Shown here piece after piece: positions 1 to 7,762 of a DNA stretch of 64,000 nucleotides; the stretch's first letter is position 1; each line of letters starts with the position of its first letter. The translations under genes and the position numbers were made by a program. The notes under the pieces were generated by a model. The model did not search any database. It had not been told where the DNA came from and was given only the letters and a program-made list of their open reading frames with translations. Source of the stretch: Prochlorococcus sp. AG-436-J02 (GTDB lineage Bacteria; Cyanobacteriota; Cyanobacteriia; PCC-6307; Cyanobiaceae); contig QCPI01000001.1 of NCBI GenBank assembly GCA_003212625.1, positions 1 through 64,000 on the forward strand. Reading direction: 5' to 3'.

Positions 1-1
1 T

Positions 2-472
2 ATTGTCTTTGCTGAAGAGATTATTTTTCGAGGATGGTTATTGGAAGAAATGGTACTTTTGTTTGGCTTAAGAAGAGGGATTATTTTTCAATCTGCAATC
101 TTTAGTTTCGTCCATTATAGATCTGATATAGCTTTATTGGCTTTATTTCCTTTCTTTACTGGCCTATTTCTTTTTGGATTAGTTTTAACTTTAAGACGAA
201 CTTTTGATAAAGGATCTTTATGGGGTTGTATAGGTATGCATGGGGGATTTGTTGGTATTTGGTATCTGTTTGATTCAGGAATGATTATTTTCTCTATAGA
301 TACCCCTTATTATTTGTTAGGTCCAAGCAAAAATATGATCAATCCAATTGGTAGCGTTCTAGGAATAACAATCTTATTAATCACTATATTTTTTCAAAGA
401 AGGCTTTTTGCAAGAACTGGACGGTTTTTAGCTTCTACAGTTAATGATTCATTTAAAGATGAAACTCCATAA
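2..472 (+). CDS. CPBP-family intramembrane metalloprotease, C-terminal part (5'-truncated by window edge)
   Basis: The reading frame is open from base 2, upstream of the ATG at 41 that the ORF track used, so the gene starts before the window. The extra residues read IVFAEEIIFRGWLL, which contains the EExxxR glutamate motif of CPBP (CAAX protease/bacteriocin-processing) membrane proteases. A following FSFVHY supplies a conserved His, and about three hydrophobic segments come after. Family members are integral membrane proteases or self-immunity proteins; the substrate here is unknown. The last 79 bases overlap the 3' end of the convergent radical SAM gene. Confidence 0.8.
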   Translation: MVFAEEIIFRGWLLEEMVLLFGLRRGIIFQSAIFSFVHYRSDIALLALFPFFTGLFLFGLVLTLRRTFDKGSLWGCIGMHGGFVGIWYLFDSGMIIFSIDTPYYLLGPSKNMINPIGSVLGITILLITIFFQRRLFARTGRFLASTVNDSFKDETP

Positions 473-2007
473 TTTCTTTCTAATAAGTCCATAACTGTTC
501 TACCAAAATTATTAGGATTTATATCAAATGCTTCTAAACAAATTCTTCCAAATTCTTTCCCCATTGGCTCAGGATTCCAAAGTAGTTTTCTAGCAGTCCA
601 AGGCATTAAACTCATAGGGTTATATCCAGGTTTTAATAGACCATTCTTAAGACCATATTCTTCTAATAATGTATGTGGCTGAAGTCCTATGAAAAATATT
701 GAAGGCTCAACAATATCAGCCCCAAAAATCTTTTCTAACTCTCTATGGTAAGCAACTGTTTGTCTTATTGTTTCTGGCCGTTCATCTATAACATTGAATG
801 AATAATTGACTGAAACATGGTCTTTGAAACCTGCTTTTGCTAGAAGCTCGCAATTTTTTAGAACGGTTTTTAAGTTGTAACCCATTCTCATTTTCCTGAC
901 TAGTTCTTGTGAACCAGAAGTGATTCCAATTTCGAAATAGCTCATACCTGTTTTAACCATTAACTCAGCTAACTCTTCATCTAAATTGTCAGCTCGTATA
1001 TATGCGGCCCACTTAATATCATGCAGTCCTTCATCATTGATAGCTTGAAGAATATCTTTGGCATTTTGAATATGTCCTCTGGAGGGAATGAATTGTGCAT
1101 CAGTAAACCAGAAGCCTCGAACCCCAAGATTATATAATTGTTTGATTTCTTTAATAACTTCACTTACAGGGTTGATTCGTACTTTTTTACCTTCAATTAC
1201 GGTATAGATGCAATAACAACAGTTATGAGGGCAACCTCTTTTGGTTTGTATTCCGATATAGAAGTCCCCACCATCTAAATACCATTTAAATTCAGGCCAT
1301 ATAGATTGAATGTAACTATAATTACATGCAGTTTTAATTAGATTATTTGGTTTTTCATGAATAAGTTTTTCTCTTGGTAACTCACCAACGATGAAACATC
1401 TTTCATCAATTATTGATTCATTTCTTATTAACTTTTCTATTAATAGTTCTCCTTCTCCTAAAGAGATAATAGTACCTTTAGGAAGTGATTTTTTTAGTTG
1501 ATCATAAAAAACACTAATGGCACCTCCTCCAACAATTGCATTGGCATTTGGCTTGAATTTCTTTGCATATTTTAAACCCTTTTTTATTAATCTTTGATTT
1601 CTCCAGATTTCTCCATAATGACTTTTCATTAGTTGAAAACCACCTAAGGCACCTCTTATTTTTTTTAGAGGATTGTTAGCATAAAAAACTTCAAATGAAT
1701 TTTGTAATGGATTTCCCCCTCTCCCATCTACAGGTGCATAAATTTGTATATCCCGCCATGAAAAAACTATAAGTGTAGGTTCAAACTCTTTAACATTATT
1801 TATTAATATTCTTTCAACATCTAATATTGGTAAGGATGCTAAATCTAAAATTAATTGTTGAATTTCTGGGAAACATTTATGAACATGATCAGCTAAATAA
1901 ATAGGCCCAATTGGGAAAATTGGATTACAAGGAAGCCTGACATACAGGATTTTGACCTCTGTTTTAGGTCCAAGAAGATTTGAGTCAGAGTTCAAACTTT
2001 CCTTCAT
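394..2007 (-). CDS. B12-binding-domain radical SAM protein
   Basis: This 537-aa protein has an N-terminal Rossmann-like region (about residues 18-215) resembling cobalamin-binding domains, followed by a radical SAM core. The [4Fe-4S]/SAM motif CxxxCxxC is at C259, C263 and C266 (RGCPHNCCYC). The N-terminal region has no obvious DxHxxG cobalamin-ligand motif, so B12 could be bound base-off or not at all. Relatives (BchE/MiaB-like Fe-S oxidoreductases) do methylations, cyclisations or thiolations, and the substrate cannot be told from sequence. The start is an ATG at 2007. The 3' end overlaps the CPBP gene tail-to-tail. Confidence 0.85.
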   Translation of the reverse strand: MKESLNSDSNLLGPKTEVKILYVRLPCNPIFPIGPIYLADHVHKCFPEIQQLILDLASLPILDVERILINNVKEFEPTLIVFSWRDIQIYAPVDGRGGNPLQNSFEVFYANNPLKKIRGALGGFQLMKSHYGEIWRNQRLIKKGLKYAKKFKPNANAIVGGGAISVFYDQLKKSLPKGTIISLGEGELLIEKLIRNESIIDERCFIVGELPREKLIHEKPNNLIKTACNYSYIQSIWPEFKWYLDGGDFYIGIQTKRGCPHNCCYCIYTVIEGKKVRINPVSEVIKEIKQLYNLGVRGFWFTDAQFIPSRGHIQNAKDILQAINDEGLHDIKWAAYIRADNLDEELAELMVKTGMSYFEIGITSGSQELVRKMRMGYNLKTVLKNCELLAKAGFKDHVSVNYSFNVIDERPETIRQTVAYHRELEKIFGADIVEPSIFFIGLQPHTLLEEYGLKNGLLKPGYNPMSLMPWTARKLLWNPEPMGKEFGRICLEAFDINPNNFGRTVMDLLERNYGVSSLNESLTVEAKNRPVLAKSLL

Positions 2008-2241
2008 CAGGACATCTATTCCTAATAAAATAATTCCTTAAGTTAAACACTAACAACTTGTTGACCTTTTTGAATGAAAAGCAGATTAATACTTAAAAGT
2101 AGGAAAATTAACCTGCATCTCAAATCTAGTAAAAGCTTAGTTGAAGAATTCATTTTCTTGTGTTTATGCAAACTATGAAATAATGATTTAATTCAAGTGC
2201 AAAAATAGACCAGACTAAGAGATTAGGTTTAACGCTGGATT

Positions 2242-2760
2242 ATGAATCTTCCAATTAACTTGTTCATATACATTCTCAGTGGAGCTGCTTTAGGAAGTTT
2301 GATGCTACTTAGTGGCATTCCTGCTGCCCCACTGCTTGGTTCGATTTTAGCCGCTGGCTGCTTAAGTATCAGTGGTCAATTTGAACCTGCGCAATGGCCT
2401 ATGGGGACTAAAACCTTGCTTGGCATTGGGGTAGGGACTGTTATTGGTACGGGTATTAATCGAGATACTCTTTCTGAACTACAAACTCTTTGGAAGCCAG
2501 CCATATTAATCACTGGTATCTTAATTCTTACGGGTCTTTTCGTTGGATTTCTTGTGGTCCGATTATTTGGAATTGATCCTTTGATAGCTTTATTGGGCTC
2601 TGCACCCGGAGGAACTCTTGGTATGAGCTTGGTCGGTGCCGAATTAGGAGTAGGAGCTGCAGTAGCAGCAATTCATGCAGTTAGATTAATAGCAGTTTTA
2701 TTAATCACGCCAGCTGTCGTGAAGTATTTAGCTCCACTTTTTGGAGTTAACGTTCATTAG
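2242..2760 (+). CDS. AbrB-family membrane protein (single AbrB-duplication domain)
   Basis: This 172-aa, very hydrophobic protein has about five membrane segments and the glycine-rich SAPGGTLGMSLVGAELG stretch typical of the 'AbrB duplication' membrane domain. That family is often mislabelled as ammonia monooxygenase. Full-length relatives carry two copies (about 350 aa); this one has one, so it may act as a homodimer. The function is unknown. It stands alone between a minus-strand radical SAM gene and a minus-strand small gene. The name is confusing: it is not the AbrB transcription factor. Confidence 0.75.
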   Translation: MNLPINLFIYILSGAALGSLMLLSGIPAAPLLGSILAAGCLSISGQFEPAQWPMGTKTLLGIGVGTVIGTGINRDTLSELQTLWKPAILITGILILTGLFVGFLVVRLFGIDPLIALLGSAPGGTLGMSLVGAELGVGAAVAAIHAVRLIAVLLITPAVVKYLAPLFGVNVH

Positions 2761-2802
2761 AATTTAGTTAATAAAAAATCAAATATATAATGCTTGTTGG
2801 TT

Positions 2803-3027
2803 TTATAAAATTTTCCAAGCAGAATTTTCTGGTATTTCAGGACCTTTATATTTATCTATTGGCTCTTTAGTACTGATGCGCCAATCTGGAACACGACATT
2901 GGACGTAAGACGGACTCTGAATTAGAACACCTGGATTTTCATCTTTCTTGAAGGTAAATCCTCCTTTCCATGTGCCTCCTCCTTTTAGTGAACCTTTAAA
3001 CCAAACCCAGCAGTTTTCTCTTTCCAT
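2803..3027 (-). CDS. Conserved-looking hypothetical protein, 74 aa
   Basis: A 74-aa soluble protein that I do not recognise. It is rich in Trp, Gly and Lys, with WVWFKGSLKGGGTWKGGF near the N-terminus and two Cys/Trp-containing stretches. It has no signal peptide or membrane segment. It starts 57 bases after rpsU in the same direction and is probably co-transcribed with it. The ATG start and ordinary composition support a real gene. Confidence 0.65.
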   Translation of the reverse strand: MERENCWVWFKGSLKGGGTWKGGFTFKKDENPGVLIQSPSYVQCRVPDWRISTKEPIDKYKGPEIPENSAWKIL

Positions 3028-3084
3028 TTTATAGAAGGTTCAGGTGTCTTGAATCATTTTGATTTTTCCAAATTTGAAATTTTT

Positions 3085-3261
3085 TTACCTTCTTCTACTT
3101 CTACGTCTCTGTTGTAATTTACGCTTATATTTTTCAACAGGAGTTTCATGATGGCGAAGGCGTTTTAATTCTCCAAAGATGCCCGCTTTGGAGACCTGAC
3201 GTTTAAAACGGCGAAGAGCTGATTCAATGCCTTCGTTCTCTCCAACAGTTACTTGAGTCAA
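3085..3261 (-). CDS. rpsU: 30S ribosomal protein S21
   Basis: This gene is missing from the ORF track because it is 58 aa long. The minus-strand frame from a TTG at 3261 reads [20 protein letters not shown] and ends in the highly basic [11 protein letters not shown], which is full-length S21. No ATG lies in frame upstream, so TTG is the start. S21 binds the 30S platform and helps initiation. It is divergent from the RRM gene and followed by the 74-aa gene. Confidence 0.95.
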   Translation of the reverse strand: MTQVTVGENEGIESALRRFKRQVSKAGIFGELKRLRHHETPVEKYKRKLQQRRRSRRR

Positions 3262-3380
3262 AAAGATAAAAAATTAGATAGTTTAATTTTACAGGACGAT
3301 AAAGCAAATTTATGTTTTAACCTTTTTGGAAGAAAAAGATCTAGAGTATTTTTTGAATTATCCAAATAGCTTTCTTCAAG

Positions 3381-3398
3381 TTTGGCTTATTAGCCAAA
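3381..3398 (+). promoter_or_regulatory. Hairpin/inverted repeat upstream of RRM gene
   Basis: TTTGGCT-tatt-AGCCAAA is a perfect 7-bp inverted repeat with a 4-nt loop. It lies in the gap between divergent rpsU and the RRM gene, 58 nt before the RRM start. No T-run follows, so it is not a plain terminator. It may be a leader hairpin or an operator. Confidence 0.45.
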
Positions 3399-3419
3399 TC
3401 ATTGAGGTTTTACCCTTTT

Positions 3420-3449
3420 CGGACCATTCATTTTCACTTCATAGGTCCG
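3420..3449 (+). promoter_or_regulatory. Inverted repeat immediately before the RRM start codon
   Basis: CGGACC and GGTCCG form a 6-bp inverted repeat enclosing 18 nt, ending 7 nt before the ATG at 3457. If transcribed it would sequester the ribosome entry zone. A role in controlling translation of the RNA-binding protein is inference. Confidence 0.4.
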
Positions 3450-3456
3450 TTCACTA

Positions 3457-3705
3457 ATGACTATTTACATCGGGAATCTTTCATTTGATGCCGAGATAGA
3501 AGATATTGTAGGGGTTTTTAGCAGTTATGGAGAAGTAACTAATTGTAAGCTGCCATTAGAAAGGGAAACAGGTAGAAAAAGAGGTTTCGCTTTTGTTGAA
3601 ATGGGCGATGAAGCACAAGAGCAAAAAGCAATAGAAGATCTCCAAGATGTTGAATGGATGGGTAGAGCTATAAGGGTTACAAAAGCTAGACCTAAAAACA
3701 ATTAA
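3457..3705 (+). CDS. RRM-type RNA-binding protein (Rbp)
   Basis: This 82-aa protein is one RNA recognition motif, with RNP2 IYIGNL at residues 3-8 and RNP1 KRGFAFVEM at 41-49. It ends soon after the domain with a short basic tail and lacks the glycine-rich C-terminus of many cyanobacterial Rbp proteins. Known relatives bind single-stranded RNA and are often cold-regulated. The 5' leader contains two inverted repeats, suggesting post-transcriptional control. Confidence 0.92.
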   Translation: MTIYIGNLSFDAEIEDIVGVFSSYGEVTNCKLPLERETGRKRGFAFVEMGDEAQEQKAIEDLQDVEWMGRAIRVTKARPKNN

Positions 3706-3870
3706 TTACATAAAGCAAATTTTTTGTTATTTCAGTGCTTAAAGCATTAAGGAATAGATTGGGATATTTCTTGAAATTTTAATTAATTTTAGATTTCAGT
3801 CTATTAGCTCTTGAAGCATTTTCTCAAATTAATGCTGTAATGATTAGAAGTTAAGAGCAATGTCTTTTTA

Positions 3871-4143
3871 ATGGTTTACTCAACAATCCCTTTCTCAACA
3901 ATCACATTTGGTGGATTTAACCCTTTGGCTGCTATCGCAGGTTTGGTGATCTTTTTTCAGATCTTTCAGATCTACTATTATGGACTCCCTGAGAATGAGC
4001 CATCAGTTGATCTTACTGAATCTGGTTCTTATGGATACCTTCAAAAACAATTTATTGGTGTTCAAGTCGTAACTGCTCTTATTGCTGCTTCAGTGATGCT
4101 TGCGGGCCCTGATAAAATATTCTTTCCTTTTAAATACCTTTAA
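3871..4143 (+). CDS. Small two-helix membrane protein, unknown function
   Basis: A 90-aa protein with hydrophobic segments at about residues 17-36 and 61-79, joined by an acidic loop (GLPENEPSVDLTESGSYG). I do not recognise a named family, and it lacks the ExxN/R chlorophyll-binding signature of Hli proteins. It starts at an ATG and is followed directly by a strong intrinsic terminator, so it is a real expressed gene. A thylakoid or plasma membrane location is a guess. Confidence 0.7.
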   Translation: MVYSTIPFSTITFGGFNPLAAIAGLVIFFQIFQIYYYGLPENEPSVDLTESGSYGYLQKQFIGVQVVTALIAASVMLAGPDKIFFPFKYL

Positions 4144-4177
4144 TTACTAAGTAGAAAAAATTGATTATAGATTTTAC

Positions 4178-4206
4178 AAAGGCAGTTAATTTAGCTGCCT
4201 TTTTCC
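4178..4206 (+). terminator. Rho-independent terminator after the 90-aa membrane protein gene
   Basis: AAAGGCAG-ttaatttag-CTGCCTTT is an 8-bp stem followed by a T-run on the plus strand (CCTTTTTCC). It lies 35 nt after the stop codon of the upstream gene. Confidence 0.85.
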
Positions 4207-4644
4207 TTAATTCAGTTAAATCACAGTAATAAAATGACTAATATTGAACAACCAGTGTTAAATATAAGCTCTTTTCTATAAACCTTATTTAGTCTTCGAA
4301 TCATGACAAGCTTCATATTGGACTTAAATCTATGAAATTCATGTATTAAATAGTTTATATTCTAGATTAATTATTGAATTTATTCAAAATCATAATGATG
4401 TTTCCCCAGAGATAGTTGATGAAATAAAATATGTTATGAAGATAGAGAAGAATTGAACCTATTTGTACCCAAATGGCCATTGCATTAAATATCAAATGAG
4501 GTGGTTTAAGGTAAGTAGAGATAGGTGTTTTAAATCTGAAATTGTTTCATGAAGAAAAACTAAATTTTAATTAATTTATATTTAGTTTTGATTTAGACCC
4601 TTACTAGCTATTTAAAACTTATTTGCTTTGAATAAGAAAATCGA
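4207..4644. other. 438-bp gap with no confident gene
   Basis: Very AT-rich. The only protein-like stretch is a plus-strand frame at 4328-4456 reading ...RLIIEFIQNHNDVSPEIVDE... to a TGA. It has no ATG, GTG or TTG start except an ATG eight residues before the stop. It may be the remains of a small gene, or chance. No tRNA or strong hairpin was seen. Confidence 0.5.
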
Positions 4645-4854
4645 TTAATTCATTAATGCTTGATCAGATAATTCTTTTTTGCGTTTAATCTTTTTTAACT
4701 CATGCATACCTTCAATTTGTTGATAAATGGACTGCAGTTGATCGCAAATATGCTCTGTATTCTCTACTTTGTATAATCTAAGAAGCATTTTTTCTATTTG
4801 CTCTTTGCATTCTATGAAAACATGACAATCAATTGTTCCTGGTTCGTATTGCAT
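4645..4854 (-). CDS. Hypothetical protein, 69 aa
   Basis: A small, mostly helical, charged protein with two Cys in the first 16 residues (DCHVFIEC) and a lysine-rich tail (KKIKRKKEL). The ORF track starts at a TTG (4872); the ATG at 4854 is more likely and gives MQYEPGTIDCHVF. I do not recognise the family. It is one of several very small genes in this stretch. Confidence 0.5.
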   Translation of the reverse strand: MQYEPGTIDCHVFIECKEQIEKMLLRLYKVENTEHICDQLQSIYQQIEGMHELKKIKRKKELSDQALMN

Positions 4855-5033
4855 ACTGAATTTTGAAAACAATCTATTTTTTAAATCATTAATTAACTTA
4901 AATCTGTAGTTATTGATTCATTCTATTAATAAGATTTTATTATTTATTTTAGAACTAATACGAGGTAAACATATAATCTAAACTGATGTGGAAGTTGTTC
5001 CAAGAATAATAATTAAGTTTTTTCTTTCATTTG

Positions 5034-5174
5034 TTAGCCCATTTCAGCTTTCATGGCTTCATGGATCTTCCTGCTCATGTTTTCATGACCGCAATATTTT
5101 AAGTGCACGTCTTGAGAGGTGGTGACAGATTTGGATTGAGTGTATTTAAGACCTCTGTAAGTTAGTTCAGCCAT
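5034..5174 (-). CDS. DUF4278-type small protein, 46 aa
   Basis: Too short for the ORF track. The minus-strand frame from ATG at 5174 begins MAELTYRGLKYTQSK, the LTYRGxxY opening typical of DUF4278 proteins, which are common in marine picocyanobacteria. It ends HEAMKAEMG. The function is unknown. No Shine-Dalgarno is visible, as is usual here. Confidence 0.75.
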   Translation of the reverse strand: MAELTYRGLKYTQSKSVTTSQDVHLKYCGHENMSRKIHEAMKAEMG

Positions 5175-5332
5175 TGAAATGAATTAAATTGTTCAAGTCC
5201 CCGTTCCATGGCTTGAATCTAACTGCGACTCATATTGAGCTGAACGTCGTTAGATGATACACATACATTCTCAATTTTTTGATGATTTTTCAAAAATTAT
5301 TATCAATCCATATCTGAACTATTTGCTTTTAT

Positions 5333-5965
5333 TTACGAACTAGCCAGTCTAGAAAAGTATGACTCTCGTGAACCTGCATTGATCCATCCAGTTGCAATTG
5401 TTTTTGAATGAGTGTGATTGACTCTACCCCTATGGATATGTGTCAGACCGGCTGGGAAAATAACTAGCTTTCCTCGTTCAGCTGTTTCATGGTATTCCTG
5501 CCAGTGAAATTCTGTACCTCCTGAATCGACATCATTGCAATAAAGAATCCAGGCTAAAACTCTATGAACTGGCTCGGTTGCTTCTTCGTTGATAGTCCAG
5601 TCACAGTGCCATTTCTTAAACCCCTCTCCTGGGGCATAACGTTGTAAGTTGAAAATCGGATTTACAAATAGCGATTTTTCTGGACAACATTCGCTAAAGA
5701 GTGGACGTTCTTCGAGGTATTTTTGAAGTCCAGCATTGACTCCTCTAATAATTACTTCAGATAAGGCAAATGCTTCTGGGTCAGTACTATCGATAGCTAC
5801 AAGGCTGATATCAGTAGAAACTTTGGCTGGTTCTGAACCATTATCTGATCCATTGCTGAATGCAATACCATTGCGATGTAAGTCTGTCCTGCGATCGAAA
5901 AAAGACATCACGCCATCGGCAACTGATTCAAAGCCCTTATTTTTATAATTAGCTATTAAGTTCAT
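5333..5965 (-). CDS. 2-oxoglutarate/Fe(II)-dependent oxygenase (prolyl 4-hydroxylase-like)
   Basis: This 210-aa protein has the double-stranded beta-helix signature: HxD at H120/D122 (KKWHCDW), a distal His in FPAGLTHIHRG (H176 or H178), and K188 as a likely 2-oxoglutarate contact. The segment ILYCNDVDSGGTEF matches P4H/2OG-Fe(II) oxygenases, including those found in cyanophage genomes. It probably hydroxylates a protein or small molecule; the substrate is unknown. The flanking genes are all very small, which suggests an accessory region. Confidence 0.85.
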   Translation of the reverse strand: MNLIANYKNKGFESVADGVMSFFDRRTDLHRNGIAFSNGSDNGSEPAKVSTDISLVAIDSTDPEAFALSEVIIRGVNAGLQKYLEERPLFSECCPEKSLFVNPIFNLQRYAPGEGFKKWHCDWTINEEATEPVHRVLAWILYCNDVDSGGTEFHWQEYHETAERGKLVIFPAGLTHIHRGRVNHTHSKTIATGWINAGSRESYFSRLASS

Positions 5966-6114
5966 AGTTATTTTTTCAAATGTTTCAGTTCATGCATAGT
6001 CCATTTTGCTTGTGAGTACAAGTTTCAATCATTATGAGAGACAAATTCTGCACATCCCGATGATAGGCAGTGATATCATTTTTTATAAATTTGTTTGCTT
6101 TAACAGTTGATAAA

Positions 6115-6270
6115 TTAAGCTGCAGCCTTGTCTTTGAGAGATCTTAAATATCTCTTTCTTTGACCGCTACCCTCGACTTCAAAATGCCAAGTAGGTTCTT
6201 TTCTTTCGGTTGTTTTTAAGTTAATTTCAGAATTGCCAGTACTGAACTTCTTCTTAATCTTTGTATTCAT
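6115..6270 (-). CDS. Small hypothetical protein, 51 aa
   Basis: Below the ORF-track cutoff. The frame from ATG at 6270 gives a basic soluble peptide containing EPTWHFEVEGSGQRKRYLRS and ending KDKAAA. The protein-like composition, ATG start and TAA stop support a real gene. The family is unknown. Confidence 0.55.
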   Translation of the reverse strand: MNTKIKKKFSTGNSEINLKTTERKEPTWHFEVEGSGQRKRYLRSLKDKAAA

Positions 6271-6338
6271 AATGCTATTAAAGCACATTATCTAATTCTT
6301 TCTGGTTCGGAAGTTCTTTCCCCTTTCATTCGAGAGCT

Positions 6339-6369
6339 AAAAAAAAGAGGCCCATGTAGACCCCTCTTT
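6339..6369 (-). terminator. Rho-independent terminator of the 47-aa gene
   Basis: On the minus strand AAAGAGG and CCTCTTT form a 7-bp stem around 12 nt, followed by a run of eight T. It lies 29 nt beyond the stop codon of the 47-aa gene. Confidence 0.8.
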
Positions 6370-6397
6370 GAAATTGAAAATAATTTTGAGCTTAACT

Positions 6398-6541
6398 TTA
6401 TGCTATCCCTCTGTTTTTATAAGGGTCATCTCTGAAAGGCTGTGCTTCAAATCTTGGAGGTGAATTATCTTTATAAGGGTGGAATAGAGCATTTCCCATT
6501 GAAATGAGTAATTCTTGAAGCCAAAGAATTGCTGTATTCAT
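6398..6541 (-). CDS. Small hypothetical protein, 47 aa
   Basis: Below the ORF-track cutoff. The protein runs MNTAILWLQELLISMGNALF..., an amphipathic or membrane-associating N-terminus, followed by a proline- and arginine-containing tail (SPPRFEAQPFRDDPYKNRG). A clear GAGGA ribosome site lies 6 nt before the ATG, rare in this window, and a strong terminator follows the stop. Both support a real, well-expressed gene. The family is unknown. Confidence 0.75.
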   Translation of the reverse strand: MNTAILWLQELLISMGNALFHPYKDNSPPRFEAQPFRDDPYKNRGIA

Positions 6542-6688
6542 TGTTTTCCTCGTAAGGGATAACCCATATATAAATTATTTGGAATACCTGCACATCAGTA
6601 AAAATTCCTCTTTTTGAAATTTAATTCTTGTACCGAATAGCACTAGAACACTTCTTAAGTTCCTATTTGTACAACAAAAGCTATGACT

Positions 6689-7762
6689 TTATGCAAATCC
6701 TTGAGGGGCTGATTTAGTCCGAACCTTAAACTCCCAAATAGTAATTCCTCCTATTGCATTGACTGCAGCTAGAGCACCATCATCAGGTCTCCACGCAATT
6801 TGACTTACGAGTTCTCCTGCGAAGGCCCCGCCAACTGGATCACCTTGACCATTTTTCTGAAGAAACCAAGCAAAAACAGAGCCATCTCTTGATCCAGAAG
6901 CTAAAAGCATCCCACTATTCGAGAAAGCAAGACTAGAAATTGAGTCCGTATGAAGAGTCAACTCTCCTGGTGCAGTACCTTCAGGACCATCGCCTTGAAA
7001 GCTCCAAACTGTTACTCGATCACTTCCACCAGTAGCAAGAACTGTCCCAGTAGAGTCAAAAGCAAGTTGACTTGGCTTGCCTGGATACCCAGTCATCTCA
7101 GCATCTTGCGCGGTTGACCGACGCCAAAAATGAACAGAATTATCCTGACTTCCGCAGGCCACAATATCTCCATCTGGGCTAAGCACCATCGACACGAGTG
7201 AACCTTGCCATTCCAGTTTTTGATTAACCTTGTCGCTAATGACGTCAAAGAAAGTTACTCGGCCATAACATGCAGTCGCTAATTCATTTGAATTAGACCA
7301 TGCAATTGCACTGGCAGTACTTGGATGTTGATCTGAACGCCATTGTTCTTGACCATTAGCACAAAAGACATAGACGTATCTGGAGAGAGTTACTGCTAAG
7401 AACTTCCCGTCTGGAGACCATTGAATATGTTCAGCCCATCCTTGCCCAAGATCTAAATCCTTAATCAACTCACCCTCTTTGCTATCCCATATCATGACAC
7501 GCCCATCCTGGCCTGCAGTAGCAAAAGATTTCCCATCAGGGTGAATAGACATCGCAAGCAACCCACCCTTATGGACCTCCTGTTTCTTCCAAATAACATC
7601 TCCAGACTTACCCTCAAATGAGTAAATTCCACCTGCAGAATCGCCAACCAAAAAAGCTTTACCTTGCAGGACCCATCCGCAGGTAATGGCATAGTCCTCA
7701 ACTTGAGCACTCCACCCCTTGTGCAGCATTCCCTTTGGAGTAAACGCTTCTATACCAGACAC
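6689..7762 (-). CDS. WD40-repeat protein
   Basis: This 357-aa protein consists of about seven WD40-like blades with repeated motifs such as SFATAGQDGRVMIWD, VACGSQDNSVHFW and LLASGSRDGSVFAW. It is a predicted beta-propeller scaffold with no catalytic residues and no signal peptide. It overlaps the upstream GTPase gene by 13 bp, implying translational coupling. A role in zinc homeostasis or in assisting the GTPase is inferred only from this context. Confidence 0.88.
   Translation of the reverse strand: MSGIEAFTPKGMLHKGWSAQVEDYAITCGWVLQGKAFLVGDSAGGIYSFEGKSGDVIWKKQEVHKGGLLAMSIHPDGKSFATAGQDGRVMIWDSKEGELIKDLDLGQGWAEHIQWSPDGKFLAVTLSRYVYVFCANGQEQWRSDQHPSTASAIAWSNSNELATACYGRVTFFDVISDKVNQKLEWQGSLVSMVLSPDGDIVACGSQDNSVHFWRRSTAQDAEMTGYPGKPSQLAFDSTGTVLATGGSDRVTVWSFQGDGPEGTAPGELTLHTDSISSLAFSNSGMLLASGSRDGSVFAWFLQKNGQGDPVGGAFAGELVSQIAWRPDDGALAAVNAIGGITIWEFKVRTKSAPQGFA

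Noticed and set aside
5291-5305. CAAAAATTATTATCA as a Fur/Zur site
   Set aside because: Three mismatches in a very AT-rich gap with no metal gene beside it; chance level.
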